A stretch of DNA of 64,000 bases from Siphonodentalium dalli (taxonomy: Eukaryota > Mollusca > Scaphopoda > Gadilida > Siphonodentaliidae): positions 107,651,319 to 107,715,318 of the forward strand of contig CP136066.1 of assembly GCA_032622095.1 (NCBI GenBank), read 5' to 3'. Positions 11,605-23,008 of this stretch are shown in pieces. A model generated the notes under the pieces. The model had not been told where the DNA came from. It searched no databases and was given only the letters and a program-made list of their open reading frames with translations. The translations under genes and the position numbers were made by a program. The first letter of the stretch is position 1, and the number at the start of each line of letters is the position of its first letter.

Positions 11605-11634
11605 CAGTGATATTGTAAATTTACAATATCACTG
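11605..11634. repeat. Perfect 30-bp palindrome
   Basis: CAGTGATATTGTAAA is followed immediately by its exact reverse complement with no loop. It stands alone, with no extended inverted repeat around it. Confidence 0.95.
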
Positions 11635-11848
11635 GTCTTGATTACCTGGGTATACGCCCACGGTTCAGACACGGACAGCTATTGGTGTCCACGGCGAAAA
11701 GTAACACGTTTCAATTAATATTTAATTCGAACCCTGACTCGCCAGTTGAGGAACGTTTCCTCCGAAGTTTGCCGTTGCGCTGCGAATTCGGCTAGTGTGA
11801 TCTATATATCACTATCCAATTTTATCTGTTGATTTTTTTCTTTGTTGA

Positions 11849-12115
11849 TTTAGAGATACCCTATCCAATTCGACATCAAATAAGTTAACATTCCATAAGA
11901 CATTTATCAGGCAAATAAAACATGAGTAATAATGGCAATCGACGATGGTCGTTATACATAATTATGCATCACAAATACAGCACCACACGAAACATCCAAA
12001 ATAATGTGATCAGAATGAGCATAAATAGCTTATTTTCGAAAACGTTCGTCAATTTTCATCGTTGGTTGGCAATGAAGTAAAACCTCTCTTTATAAAATGT
12101 GAGTTTTCGAATATT
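11849..12115 (+). mobile_element. MITE family 3, diverged partial copy
   Basis: AGATACCCTATCCAATTCGA, CATCAAATAAGTTA and CTCTTTATAAAATG line up in order with the more complete copy at 29055-29475 (AGATGCCATGTCTGATTTGA, CACCAAATAAGTTAG, CTCTTTATAAGAGG). The right end could not be defined. Confidence 0.5.
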
Positions 12116-13428
12116 CTGGCGTCGAACAACACGAAACCTGGTAAAACTGCCTCAATCAGAAGTGGAAAGCACACAAGAAGTACACTAGAAGTACACAAGA
12201 AGCTTGCATACATTGGTTTACTGATTCTTTCTCATTGTTGTTTTGTGTAGAATACGTAAGAATATAAGTGTCTGATCGTATTGGATTTCTTGAATTTCAA
12301 ATTATTATCTGAAAGACACTTACTAGCTTGAATTCTAAGTATCATCCTTTGCCTTATAGTTTATACACAATGACGTGGCTAGACGTCGCCCAGAGCAGTA
12401 TGACAATTTAATTTCGCACACCCATCCCCTTCAGGTCAGATGTTTTAAACTGTATGGTATCCTAACATTTCCAGTTATTGGCTAATTCCAACATTATATG
12501 CGCCATCCCCGTGGTTGGCAAATTATCATCAGTCCCATCATGTATGCATGATTCCCAACTCCCCCTGCCACGTTGACCTTACATATACCTTTAAGTATCA
12601 CCACCAAAAGTTAACAAATGGTCAGTGCACAAATGTATAACCTGTGTTATTTTTCTTTGAAACAGCATACAATCGCGTGAATAGTAAATTCCTATATATA
12701 TATCGTTCAATATATAGTTGATTAGTCATCAGCGAACTGGCTAGAGGGCTCCGTGGAGTTTCCAGGTGCATCCCACCCCTTTTAACCAGGCCGAACTCTC
12801 AATGTCGCGTAATTTCATTTGCTTCCCACCCGTGGCTTGGAATTACATATATGTACATATTGTGGGGAGGAATCATGAAACAATTTGAAATCTGAGCCTG
12901 AACACTGCAAAATACTAGCATCGATAAAAGTCTATAACTCCATGAAAATCCATGCCTCGATTTGTTTTTTGTTTTGAACATTTTTGAAATCCGAACCTGA
13001 CTGAAATATGTAGTTCTAGAATATATATACATGTATATAGGTCTAACTATACAGAGAAATTCAAATCGCGATTTTTTTTTGTCTGTTTGTTTTATTTGTA
13101 ATTTGTGATTGATTAGCAGGTTTTGACTGGCCAATGATCAGTGAGGTGGGAGAACATTAAAACAAAAATGATTTGACTGCATGGCCTCAAGATTTCCAAG
13201 TGTTGGCAATTTCCAAACTGACACTAAGATTGGAACATTCCCGTCGACAGTTTTGATCGAATGTAGGAAAGTTGTCTAAAACCCAACAAATTACCCACTA
13301 TTTATTTATTACCCCCACCCAATATCAACGCCCGAGTCCATGTTACAACAATCGTTTTATGTATAGTTTTATTTTATTTTCTCGACTCGCGACGGGAGCA
13401 GGATCAAATAATCCCTTGCGTATTCGTA
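12116..13428 (+). other. Rieske intron 1, no feature recognised
   Basis: AT-rich DNA with short ORFs only. TGAAATC-CGAACCTGA-like words occur twice near 12880-13000 but make no clear array. Confidence 0.4.
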
Positions 13429-13450
13429 AAGAATGCCCACGGGCATTCTT
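13429..13450. repeat. Short palindrome
   Basis: AAGAATGCCC and GGGCATTCTT are perfect inverted arms separated by AC. A diverged echo (TTGCCTACGGGTATTCTT) follows at about 13456-13475. Confidence 0.8.
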
Positions 13451-14078
13451 AAAGATTGCCTACGGGTATTCTTAAAAGAATGGCCGATAGCGTTAGAACA
13501 AGAAAACAATAATCAGAAATGATAACGCCCTCAAGATCATATTATTACGCATAAATATAAATTATAATATAAAATATATTGGATACATGAATTCCTCAGA
13601 ATTCCGTTAAAACAACTAATCCTTTAAATTATTACAAAAAAAACTACGGCTTATTACTGCAGGTTTCTCATTGACCACACCAGAAGGCCTCTAAATGCGG
13701 ATCAAAAATCGGAGGCATTGTTTTTTCCCCGCCATAAAATTTTCAAGACGGCCCAGCCATTGTTCATACCTAAACATCGAAAGCAATTAACGCGGCCATA
13801 ATAGTTACATATTACAAGGACATAGGAAAATATTTCTTCACACATAGGGTGGTAAATAGCTGGAACTCTCTGCCAGACTTCACTGTTGTGGCTCCAACAC
13901 CCGATCAATTCAAAATATACATATAGACTCATTCTTCTATTATATAAAATACGAGTTCGACGACAAGTAATATGTTCAAGTGACTCACAAGAAAATATCG
14001 AATGACGATACATATATCTGTAAACAAACATTGCAAATAATGTTATTGGGACGAAAAGTCGAAAGACTTGTTCCGTAT

Positions 14079-14105
14079 TATGATGATGATGATGATGGTG
14101 ATGAT
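14079..14105. repeat. (GAT)n microsatellite
   Basis: A run of GAT/TGA triplets with one interruption. It is the source of the apparent poly-His and poly-Asp ORFs on the two strands. Confidence 0.9.
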
Positions 14106-14152
14106 ATAATTGATAGAACAAATAATTATTATGATGATCGTGTCGTTATTTG

Positions 14153-14570
14153 TTTAAAATACGTACCAATTGAAATATACGCACCCGCCCCCTCATTAAA
14201 ATCAACCTATTTTGACCATTTTAGGGGACCTCCGCGAATTCGGGGACTTCCGCAAATGGACTTCCGCAAATAGGGACCTACTGCAAATTGTCACACCAAT
14301 GAGCAACTAATTAACGAACCGGTCGCTGACTCTGCTGTATCCGACTAACCTCTTTAAAATACGTATCAATTGAGATATACGCACCCGTTCCCTCATTAAA
14401 ATCAACATATTTCGACCAATTCGCGAATTCGAAACATCCGCAAATGTAACTTCCGGAAATAGGACTTACAGCAAATTGTCACACCGATCAGCACCTAATT
14501 ACCGAACCGGTGGCTAACTCGGCTGTCTCCGACTACACTCTTTAAAATACGTATCAATTGACCACCTAAT
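14153..14570. repeat. ~190-200 bp tandem duplication
   Basis: TTTAAAATACGTACCAATTG at 14153 recurs as TTTAAAATACGTATCAATTG at 14353 and 14541. Each of the first two is followed by ATATACGCACCCG, CCTCATTAAAATCAAC, TTCCG-AAAT words, GCAAATTGTCACACC and CGAACCGGT. The third is cut off by the MITE at 14580. Confidence 0.85.
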
Positions 14571-14579
14571 GCGCATAAG

Positions 14580-14944
14580 ATTGTCCACTTATAAACGGAC
14601 AATCCTTACCTAAAATGGTCATTAATAAATGGACAATCCAACCACGCGTGGCTCTTTAAAAACACTTCTTCGAATATTTCCGTTATTTCGTCAAAAACTC
14701 TTCTTCAAATATCTCCGTTATTTCGTCAAAGACACTTCTTCTCATACAAATCACCGTTATTTAATAAATTAACATTCTTTATAGAGTTATTGCCCTTCAT
14801 ATTAAATATGAAGCTAACATGCAGGATTAGCTATACATGTTTTCATTTAGTGGACAATCCCAAGCTCGCGTGCCACGCATGGTTGGATTGTCCATTTATT
14901 AATGACCATTTTAGGTAAGGATTGTCCGTTTGTAAGTGGACAAT
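14580..14944. mobile_element. 365-bp MITE with ATTGTCC termini and a 35-bp internal repeat
   Basis: The arms 14580-14655 and 14868-14944 are inverted repeats. The left arm reads ATTGTCCACTTATAAACGGA, CAATCCTTACC, TGGTCATTAATAAATGGACA; the right arm is its reverse complement with few changes. GGACAATCC recurs within each arm. The core holds three units of CTTCTTCRAATATYTCCG plus TTATTTCGTCAAA at 14665, 14700 and 14735 (period 35). Confidence 0.85.
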
Positions 14945-15076
14945 TCTTGAAGAATTGCCTGCACTTGACATATACGCATTTTACAAATTATCTTTTTCAT
15001 TTCTTCTATTTGTAATTGGCATAGCTTATCGCAAACCAAAACAACGACAAGAAACGAAATTGAAATTCCAACTTTT

Positions 15077-15154
15077 ACCGGACTCGGGGTCGCACTACAA
15101 CTTTTAATGCGTCCCAAAACAACCGGACTCGGGGTCGCACTACAACTTTTAATG
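15077..15154. repeat. 45-bp tandem duplication
   Basis: ACCGGACTCGGGGTCGCACT followed by ACAACTTTTAATG occurs at 15077 and 15122. Confidence 0.9.
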
Positions 15155-16504
15155 GCTCAAAAAAAAAACATAATCTATAAATAAAACGCCCAGCGAACCA
15201 TATGTATCTAGAATTTGTACATTAGTATACACTCGATGGCGTAATAACGCTCATGTGATCAAAAAGCTAATTGAGCATTCTGCCAGATAAGATCCGTGTC
15301 AGGAAAAATGATAAAACGCCGGTGGGATTTAACCGAGGTTCAACCGATCGTTTGTTCTCTAACCCCAGTTTTCCCCACTCAAGTTTGTAGCAAGTAATTT
15401 TTGCATACGAAAGCCTCGTATATATACATTACGATCGCGCACAGGTGTTCTATAAAAAAAATCACAGTTGAATTATGTCAAACACTTGTTATCGCATGAC
15501 CATATAGGTCTATGTGATGTATACTGTGTTTATTGCATGTTTTCAATAATAACTGATACCGTAGTTTCAATCGATCTAAACATAAAGAATGATGGTTCCT
15601 GACTTTTGAAATATGTGATAAATTTGCAACAAATTTGTAAGTAAATCATCAATCAGTTGGAATCATGCATGAGCACATGAAAACTCCTTGATTGTACTGC
15701 GGTATCCTGACACCATGAGGCGGAGATTTTTTCTTGGTTCAAGGATTTCCATAAGTGTGCTCATTACAATGACGCCAAACAAGATTTATTGCGTATATAT
15801 GTGCAGGGGGTGTCATGATTTATAAAGGCTCAAAATATTGTTTTCGGCATTGGGAAGGAAAACAGACATGTTTCAAATATGAAATAGGGGCCCCTCCTCT
15901 TTTAAATTATTAACGCTGACATATCTGTGGATTCTCTGGATACTTTTATATAAATAAAACAACACAATGACATCAATAAGTCGATGGAGAGCGAACTTCT
16001 GTAAACAGGCCATCTGAATAGAATTCTTTATTGTAGCCCGAGAACACTCGCGTACAACTAGTCAAATATATCCAAGAATGAAACCTTATTGATATTTATA
16101 CTTTTAACTAAATCAAGTTCATGACTTGATCGTGTATTTGCTTTTGCATGTATACACGTTTATAATGGCGATCTCTATAAACTGTTCCATCCCATAAATT
16201 ACATGGCAGCTGCATGGACTATATTTGCTTTTATGTTTGAAATTAGTTATATAATAAATTCAAATTGGATGGAGGATGTAGTCACAATTTACAATGTTCA
16301 ATGTGATAATTTTGCTGGTTTTTTTTTCAATCACGTTGAGGAACATTCGAATTTCACCATCATTGTTTTCTTTATTTTATACTTCAAATGTGTTAGTTAA
16401 CGTGAATAGATTCTCCTTTCCTATCGAATTGGCCATGTATTAATCGGAATAGTATACATTGAGATGTCCCTCAACTCAGATCAAGTTTGAAAATCGATTC
16501 CGAT
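15155..16504 (+). other. Rieske intron 1, no feature recognised
   Basis: AT-rich, with short ORFs lacking motifs. Confidence 0.4.
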
Positions 16505-16600
16505 TTTCGCCCATGTCGGGGTTCGAACCCGTGCAAATGTCGTTTAGCACAAACTGATACGCTTCCCAACTCTCGGTGAAAGTGCTTCCTTTTCTAAAGA
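16505..16600 (-). repeat. tRNA-like SINE head (candidate)
   Basis: On the - strand an A-box-like TCACCGAGAGTTGGG (16579-16565) is followed about 40 nt later by a B-box GGTTCGAACCC (16529-16519), the spacing of a tRNA-type internal promoter. I could not fold a convincing tRNA cloverleaf, so a tRNA-derived SINE fragment is more likely than a tRNA gene. A separate + strand A-box-like GTAGCCGAGGTGGTTAGG follows at 16608-16625 without a B box. Confidence 0.4.
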
Positions 16601-16662
16601 TGTCCCCGTAGCCGAGGTGGTTAGGTCGTGGATAAGATAATATTTCATCATTATGATCACCA

Positions 16663-16684
16663 TTATATTATATTATATTATATT
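16663..16684. repeat. (TATAT)n microsatellite
   Basis: Four to five TTATA units in tandem. Confidence 0.85.
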
Positions 16685-16789
16685 GCCGCAAAGTTGAAAT
16701 GCACGCACGCACCTGGGGGTGGACTTCCAAAGTAATTACTCGTGGGATACATGCACACATAGGCGCTATAGAAGAAACCCGCATCACGA

Positions 16790-17320
16790 ATTTCCCAATT
16801 AATTAGGAAACTTAAATTCCTATTGTCTAGGAACTCATTGGAAATTTTATATTTATTTTTCATCAGACCACTGCTTGAATACGCAAGTCCTGTTTGGGGG
16901 GTACGCCCCCATAATATTGTTTTCAAGGCTTGATGATATACAATATGATGACGATAAAATTGTCTCCGTTGTACCCGCTCGACATCTAACGAACTCGTTC
17001 TTAGCGAGTTGGGTTGGCAAACACTGGTTGAACGAAGACATATAAAACAAATGAAAATATTTCATTGAGTATTACTTCACGATACCCCAAAGTACCTCAT
17101 TGATCTGTTCCCTAAAAAGTCGAAAACAAGAGTAAGCATGATCTAAGATATGGCTCAAACATTGTAATTGTTCGTGCAAGCCCAACTTTCAGAAAAACTT
17201 TCTTCCCGTCATCTGTATTGGAATGGAACAACCTAGACGTCGCAGTGCGATCTAAGTCGATCGGCTACCGACTTAAAGGCCCACTTAATTTTCGAGTCAC
17301 CGATTATTTGTTTATAGTGA
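16790..17320 (+). pseudogene. Degenerate 3' fragment of a LINE reverse transcriptase
   Basis: A + strand frame gives FFIRPLLEYASPVWG, the classic region just after the RT domain of CR1/Jockey-like LINEs. Other frames then give ELGWQTLVERRHIKQMKIFH and a short segment with TFRKTFFPSS, the usual C-terminal order in such proteins. Several stops and frame shifts interrupt it. It lies in intron 1 of the Rieske gene in the same orientation. Confidence 0.75.
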
Positions 17321-17569
17321 CTTGATATACGGTTTTAATAACAATCTATGCCATACAATATGATTTAAATACTATAATTCATCACCATTTGAACAATCTT
17401 ACTGGTGGTTTTTTTCACATCATCTTATCTTGTGTAATGCCGCGACGGATAAAAGGTGTGAGTCCCATCACTCTACCACTTTCCTCCCCTACCACACCAT
17501 GCCATAACATGCATAACGCATAGCAAATTGTTCTTCGTTTTTTCTAATCTACTGTATATATTATCAACA

Positions 17570-17684
17570 CTTATTAATGGTTTGTTTCTTTCTATAGTTC
17601 ATATATACTGCCGCACATTGTATGGGACCAATAAAATGTGCGGCAGTATATATGAACAATAGAAAGAAACAAACCATTAATAAG
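17570..17684. repeat. Near-perfect 50-bp hairpin with 15-nt loop
   Basis: The left arm 17570-17619 (begins CTTATTAATGGTTTGTTTC, ends TGCCGCACATT) and the right arm 17635-17684 are reverse complements with one mismatch in 50. The loop is 17620-17634. It lies in Rieske intron 1. The near identity of the arms implies recent origin or selection for pairing. It could be a very short foldback element or the source of a hairpin RNA. Confidence 0.95.
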
Positions 17685-17762
17685 ATGTTTTGTATCGAAG
17701 CGGTGCCAGCACTTGTGCCCTTATCCATATGATCAAATATATTATTTGGCAATCAAATATGT

Positions 17763-18077
17763 TTAAATGTACTCAATCCGATTAAACACCCATAAACTAC
17801 TATTTCTTTGGCTTCGGTGTAAATAATATTTGATTCTAGTCGATTTATTTCAATTGTTTGTGGCCCAGAAACATGTCGTCAAAAGGATGGTCTCGATCAA
17901 AATTGCGGACGAAGATGGATAACTCTAAAACAAGTGGTAATTTCGTGAATATTCAAGTGATAACACGGCCACATTTCGTTGAAAAAAAATATTGATAAAT
18001 AACACGTTTCGGGAAATTGGATACCATAGTTGACAGTGATTAGCATTGTTTTGTTGCAATTAATCGATTCTGATAAC

Positions 18078-18126
<49 letters not shown>

Positions 18127-18171
18127 ATCTTGATGATATGGGGACCCTCTGATCGGATTGAGTACCTTTAA
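17763..18171. mobile_element. MITE family 1, complete copy (409 bp)
   Basis: Starts TTAAATGTACTCAATCCGAT, ends GATCGGATTGAGTACCTTTA then A, with TTAA at both outer edges. It carries a long (TTG)n run at about 18079-18126 and the family words GGACCCTCTGATCGG and ATTTGATTC. Confidence 0.9.
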
Positions 18172-18241
18172 CTAAAATTAACCTGCAGATCGAGAAAGAT
18201 ACCATCAAGTGATTGCCATGTTCAGCCTCATGTCAGGATTA

Positions 18242-19451
18242 GGGCGCGTACACATGAAGCTGCAAGAAAATATCTGCAAGAAAATATCAGGTAAAATTGC
18301 ACACTGATATTTTCTTGCTGCAAAGATTACGCCCGTGAGAACGCGGCGGTTTAGACGGCGTTGGTTGAGCTCAATCAAAACAGTAATAGTCATGCTGATT
18401 CAAGTGAATTGCGTCCGGTAAATAACCTATAGTCCATTTTGGCAATTCATAGCTTTGTGAAATTTCCAACTGTTGACATGTATTACCGAAGTCGGTGGGA
18501 TTAGACACCCAACAACCTGTAGCAACGTTGCTGATCTCACGCATAAAGACCGTCTGCATAATGAGAAAGTGGTCACGTTATTTGGAAATTTGGAAATGTT
18601 ATAATTTCATAGTGCATGTATATGTGGGGTGACAAATGTTATTATGGTTTTGTGGCAAATCGGATGACCCCACCCCCATTGAGACCCCATATGAAGTTTT
18701 CAGGATATTGTTTCTTGGTGCATGGGGCTATGGTGTACATTACGTTACCGAACTTACGTGGGTGCATGTGGGGACATGGGGACAACTTGGAAACAATATT
18801 AGTTGGAAATTTCACACCAACAATGGTTTGAAATTGTTCTTGTAGTCTGATTTTTCAACCATTAATGTATGTGGAATTAGTGGTTTTAGACCAACATTTG
18901 CATTTATCTTACTTTGGTCAAATTATTGGTTAGAAATTTCTTCTATGCCCCTCCCTCCCCGGTGTCCAGTCAAAATTCAAGGTATGTGAGGTACCATATG
19001 GGAAATTCAAAGACGATGGGATGAGTGCAAATTCAATTATGTGATCTTGGGTATTTGGTCCGATTCAAAAGGGGGTGCAGTTGGAAATCCATGGACATCC
19101 TCCGTCAGCGGAAACCCTCAAAAGATATATATGTCCCCACACATATCCATATAATAGCTCAGCGATTATGTCAAACAATCAAAAATGGAATTACGAAGTC
19201 ATTGTTGAAACAGGCGATAATATTGATGGATCATAACTCGAGTGCGTGAACCGTTACCGGCGTGTCCCTTATAGAGATTAGTTAACGGATACCGATGGCC
19301 ACCAATCAAGGTGAACACATATCACCAACTGGCGATAAAAAAATCAGCGCGCTGCCTTCGTCGGATATTTTCCGGTATTATTTATTTGATTGGTTAAGTA
19401 AGTCACATGGGGCATACCTGATATTTTCTTGCCCGCCATGTGTACGCGCCC
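18242..19451. mobile_element. Harbinger-like non-autonomous transposon (1210 bp)
   Basis: The left end GGGCGCGTACACATG and the right end CATGTGTACGCGCCC are perfect 15-bp inverted repeats. The complementarity continues inward through AAGAAAATATC-AGGTA. TTA flanks the element on both sides (18239-18241 and 19452-19454), a 3-bp duplication typical of PIF/Harbinger insertions, whose termini also start with G. No transposase was recognised inside. Confidence 0.8.
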
Positions 19452-19454
19452 TTA

Positions 19455-20003
19455 TTGCCAAAATAATAACATTGTCATCAACTGAGAGGAACTATCGGCA
19501 AAATGGGAAAGGAAGCAAGAAAAAATTAATATAACTAGTCGAGACAAATTACGTATACCGATGACTGCAGTTACCTTGTGTGCACTTTGTTCCAGAGAAA
19601 ATTGATTTAACAGCATCAAGAATTAGCTTTTTAGTTGGAAAATCAATGTTTGCATTACCGCATACACTATGTGACTCATTTGTGTCAGCGATGAAGTAAT
19701 ATTCTACAACATATTTCTAGTTGTCGTTTTGGTGCAGGAGTATCTGGGAGTATTGGAAAAGTTCTCACAATGACTCTAATAAAGTGATAAGTGTATCCGA
19801 CCTTGTTTTCATTTATCCTAAACGGGTTTAGTACTCTGAATTTAGCACAGAGAGGATGATTTCTGTCAATACGAGGAGGAACTTTGAACTAAGAGGATCA
19901 ATATAAACTTACACATAAGTTCTTTTGTGGCATTATAATACAACAATTCAAATCATCGCTGGTCTCAACCCCAAACTCCTAATAATGTAAGACGGTCATT
20001 TTA
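19455..20003 (+). other. Rieske intron 1, no feature recognised
   Basis: No motif-bearing ORF or obvious repeat. Confidence 0.4.
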
Positions 20004-20122
20004 AATTACGTGGTATGGATATGCTGAAGGGTCAATTACGTGGTATGGATATGCTGAAGGGTCAATTACGTGGTATGGATATGCTGAAGGGTTAATTACG
20101 TGGTATGGATATGCTGAAGGAG
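20004..20122. repeat. 30-bp minisatellite, four units
   Basis: AATTACGTGGTATGGATATG followed by CTGAAGGGTC begins at 20004, 20034, 20064 and 20094, nearly identical, with one C to T change before the last unit. Confidence 0.95.
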
Positions 20123-20299
20123 GATATATATAGCTGGATCGGTGTACATGGGTAACTTCCAGTGTAAGTTTGGAAGTTGTTCGCCGTTTGGCCGGGTAGT
20201 TTCATCGTTTAAAATTCACACCATGCACAGTTATCTCTCAAGAATAAAACAATAGCTGGAAATTTGTTTGGTTGCACCCCTTCCACAAAAAATGAACCA

Positions 20300-20704
20300 T
20301 TAAAGATGCATTGTCCGAATTAACGCCCCCTAAATTACTATTTCTTTGGCTACTGGGGTAAAACATATTTGATTCGAGTCGAAGAACCCACCCATCAAAG
20401 CTCAGAGTGATCATCAAACGGACGATCTCGGACAAAATTGCGGATGAAGATGGGTAACTCTAAAATCAGGTAGTAATACGGCCAAATTTCGTGCTAATCC
20501 AAGTGATAATACGACCATATTTTTTTGAACAAAATGTTGATAAATAATAACACGTTTTGGGAAATAGTTGACAGTGGTTAGCATTATTTTGTTGCAATTA
20601 ATCGATTCTGATAACTAAAGCGTATTTTGAAGAAATGTTGTTGTTGTTGTTGTTGTTGTTGTATCTTGGTGATATGGGGACCGTCTGATTGGATTGAGTA
20701 CCCC
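20300..20704. mobile_element. MITE family 1, copy with damaged right end
   Basis: Starts TTAAAGATGCATTGTCCGAA, continues with CTATTTCTTTGGCTACTGGG, TTTGATTCGAGTCGAAGAAC and a (TTG)n run at about 20636-20662, and ends GATTGGATTGAGTACCCC without the final TTTAA. It is orientated like 17763-18171. Confidence 0.88.
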
Positions 20705-21408
20705 AAATTAAATATATAAATAATAGTTATCTGGGCATATTTGTCTGCTGATGATATAGCCGTGCATGGTCGATGGGTGACATGCACTGATGTAATAAAT
20801 ATTAAAGTGTCATTTACCATACCAATTCCTGATAAACCTTTATAAATATGTGTTGCATATATTCATATTCAAGGCGTACGTTGACCTTTGAACTGAATAT
20901 GAGCATACTGTATGTGTATACTGTTCTCGATTTGTTTAATATATGTGGTCCACTGGGCACTTTATTTATGGATAATTGGTTTTTCCGGTTTAAAAGTCGA
21001 ACTGCGCGACCAGGAGGCCGAGTCCGATAAAAGGTGTAGTTGGGAATTTCAATTTCGTTTATTGTCCTTTACATTATTATGTCAATAATGTTGATTTTTG
21101 GTTTGTGACAAGCTATGTCAATTACCAATAAAAGAAATTTAAAAGATAATTTGTAAGTCTTATATTTCAACTTTTATAGATATTTTTCGTTCTGCAGCCC
21201 ACTGATGGTTGTGGTCGGAGACGGCCGAGTCGGCCACCGGTTCGTTAATTAGGTGCTGGTTGTTATTGTTATTTTAACGGAATTCTGAGTTGGTCATTCG
21301 CGAAACCAATATATTTTATATTCTATAATTACAATCATGGGTATATAATATATGATCTTGAGCGCGTTACCATTTCTGACTATGGTTTTCTTGTTTATCT
21401 TCACGCAG
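20705..21408 (+). other. End of Rieske intron 1
   Basis: No gene seen. The part near 21215-21245 (GAGACGGCCGAGTCGGCC, ACCGGTTCGTTAATTAGGTG) is the reverse complement of words in the 14153-14540 duplication (CACCTAATTACCGAACCGGT), so it is another fragment of that repeat. Confidence 0.45.
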
Positions 21409-21524
21409 GAGGCCCCTTGTTCGATGGTGACATAGAAGAATACAACGGGACGTGTCACGTGATGTGCCCTTGGCATGCATACATGTTCAATTTGGATACG
21501 GGCGAGAACGATATAGGATTGAAG
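21409..21524 (+). CDS. Rieske [2Fe-2S] domain protein, coding exon 2
   Basis: Residues 69 (last two bases) to 107. The acceptor is a pyrimidine-rich tract ending TTCACGCAG at 21408, and the donor is AAG|GTGAGG at 21525. The exon starts in phase 1 and ends in phase 0, matching its neighbours exactly. It encodes GGPLFDGDIEEYNG then CHVMCPWHAYMF, so it carries both box II ligands (C88, H91) and the glycine/proline loop that packs against the cluster. The 11.8-kb intron before it is filled with mobile DNA. Confidence 0.92.
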
Positions 21525-22080
21525 GTGAGGTTTATTTCAGTGATTTTCGTGTATTCGCTCATATACGACTATTAATTTATGTGGATAGTTTTCGACCACA
21601 GCGGTAAAAATATCACTCTCGGATGAGTCAACGCCATGCATGTTTTACTAATTGAGGTCATACTATACAGCGTATTGTAATGTTGCTTATAACAATACCG
21701 AAGTGATGTACCCATCGTAGAAGGGTGTGTTGTAGCATTTCGCTATAGTATTACCGAAAACTCCATGCACTCAACATTTATTTTTTTCAAATACCACATG
21801 CGACCGGACACGGATGTGTTGAAACTGAAATATATTTTGCTGTCGGCACAGCGTTTAGTGCATAAAAAAAATTATATACTCAGATCTATGGGGACGACTA
21901 TTTAGAGATATTGAAGAAAATGAGAGTGAATTTTTGAAAACGAGCGATAGAGAAATATTTCAAACTATTTTGAGAAATGATGAATATATGCCGTATGCAA
22001 CATGACCCGGTTGTTCTTTCACAGAAGGGGTTCATTGAAATCTTAGTACTTCACATGTGGAGATAAACCTGACACGATAA
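21525..22080 (+). other. Start of Rieske intron 2, no feature recognised
   Basis: AT-rich, short ORFs only. Confidence 0.4.
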
Positions 22081-22769
22081 TGGCTATGGACACACGTATC
22101 ACAGTAGCGATGGCATAGTGGGTGTGACAATTTATTACGGTGCAATTTGGTGACAATTGGTCGTCATATTTCTGTGCCATAGCTAGCCAAGTTTCCCGCT
22201 GAGTTTCCGCACAATGAGTCGAATCGACCAATAAACCCATTGCGTTTCACTAAGGTTGATCTCTACTCATTACGTTTTGCTACATTGTATTCACTATATA
22301 CGATATATATATAATTGCACGATCGATCATCCAGAATTGTGTTTGACCGTGGCAATCCCTCATTCACTCAGATATCACGCACGTATAGTATTTTATTGAT
22401 ATGCTCTCACTAATTTCATGGGTATTAAGACAGTTCCCCAATTGCGTTTTTATTTTTGCGACGTTTAGTTTTACGCATAATTCCGCTAACATTATCATGT
22501 GGGCCTATGCAGCTGTGTCAGAACTGTTGGGGGAAATGCAGCTGAAAGAAAGTATCTGGAATAAACAAATCGAACAATATACACAAGGACCAAAACAAGA
22601 AAAAGGCTGATCATAACGAACTTTGGAAGACTCATTGTGCGAATATGCAGCGGGCGACATGGATAGCTATGGCATATTAATTGTGACGACCAATTGTCCC
22701 CAAACTCCACCATAATAAATTGTCATACCTACTATGCCATAGCTACTGTGGTACGTGTGCCCGCAGCCA
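22081..22769. mobile_element. 689-bp foldback element with ~140-bp inverted arms
   Basis: The left arm from TGGCTATGGACACACG (22081) through CACAGTAGCGATGGCATAG, GACAATTGGTCGTCA and GCACAATGAGTC pairs with the right arm ending CGTGTGCCCGCAGCCA (22769) through CTATGCCATAGCTACTGTG, TGACGACCAATTGTCCCC and GACTCATTGTGCG. The centre of roughly 400 bp has no recognisable coding sequence. Confidence 0.85.
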
Positions 22770-23008
22770 TTGGTGATGATCGAATGACGGTATACTTTGC
22801 ATCTATACATTTATATTGAACACAATTCATGTAATATGGTTTTTAAATCATTATGCAACTTGGAACTGCCTATATATACATTTGGTGTGTTTCAATAAAT
22901 CTTCTATTCTATTCTATACAAGCAAAACAAAAGAATTACCACTTCATTCGGCCCGCGAAGACGGATAAACACAATAACGCGGTGCTGACGACGATACACA
23001 TGACATAT

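Noticed and set aside
13702-14121. ORF with a run of histidines
   Set aside because: It comes from the (GAT)n microsatellite read on the - strand; no other protein-like features.
16600-16684. A functional tRNA gene on the + strand
   Set aside because: Only an A-box-like word is present; no T-arm or acceptor pairing, and it runs into a TA-rich microsatellite.
18616-18845. Overlapping 70-codon ORFs inside the Harbinger-like element as a transposase remnant
   Set aside because: No DDE or Myb-like motif could be recognised.
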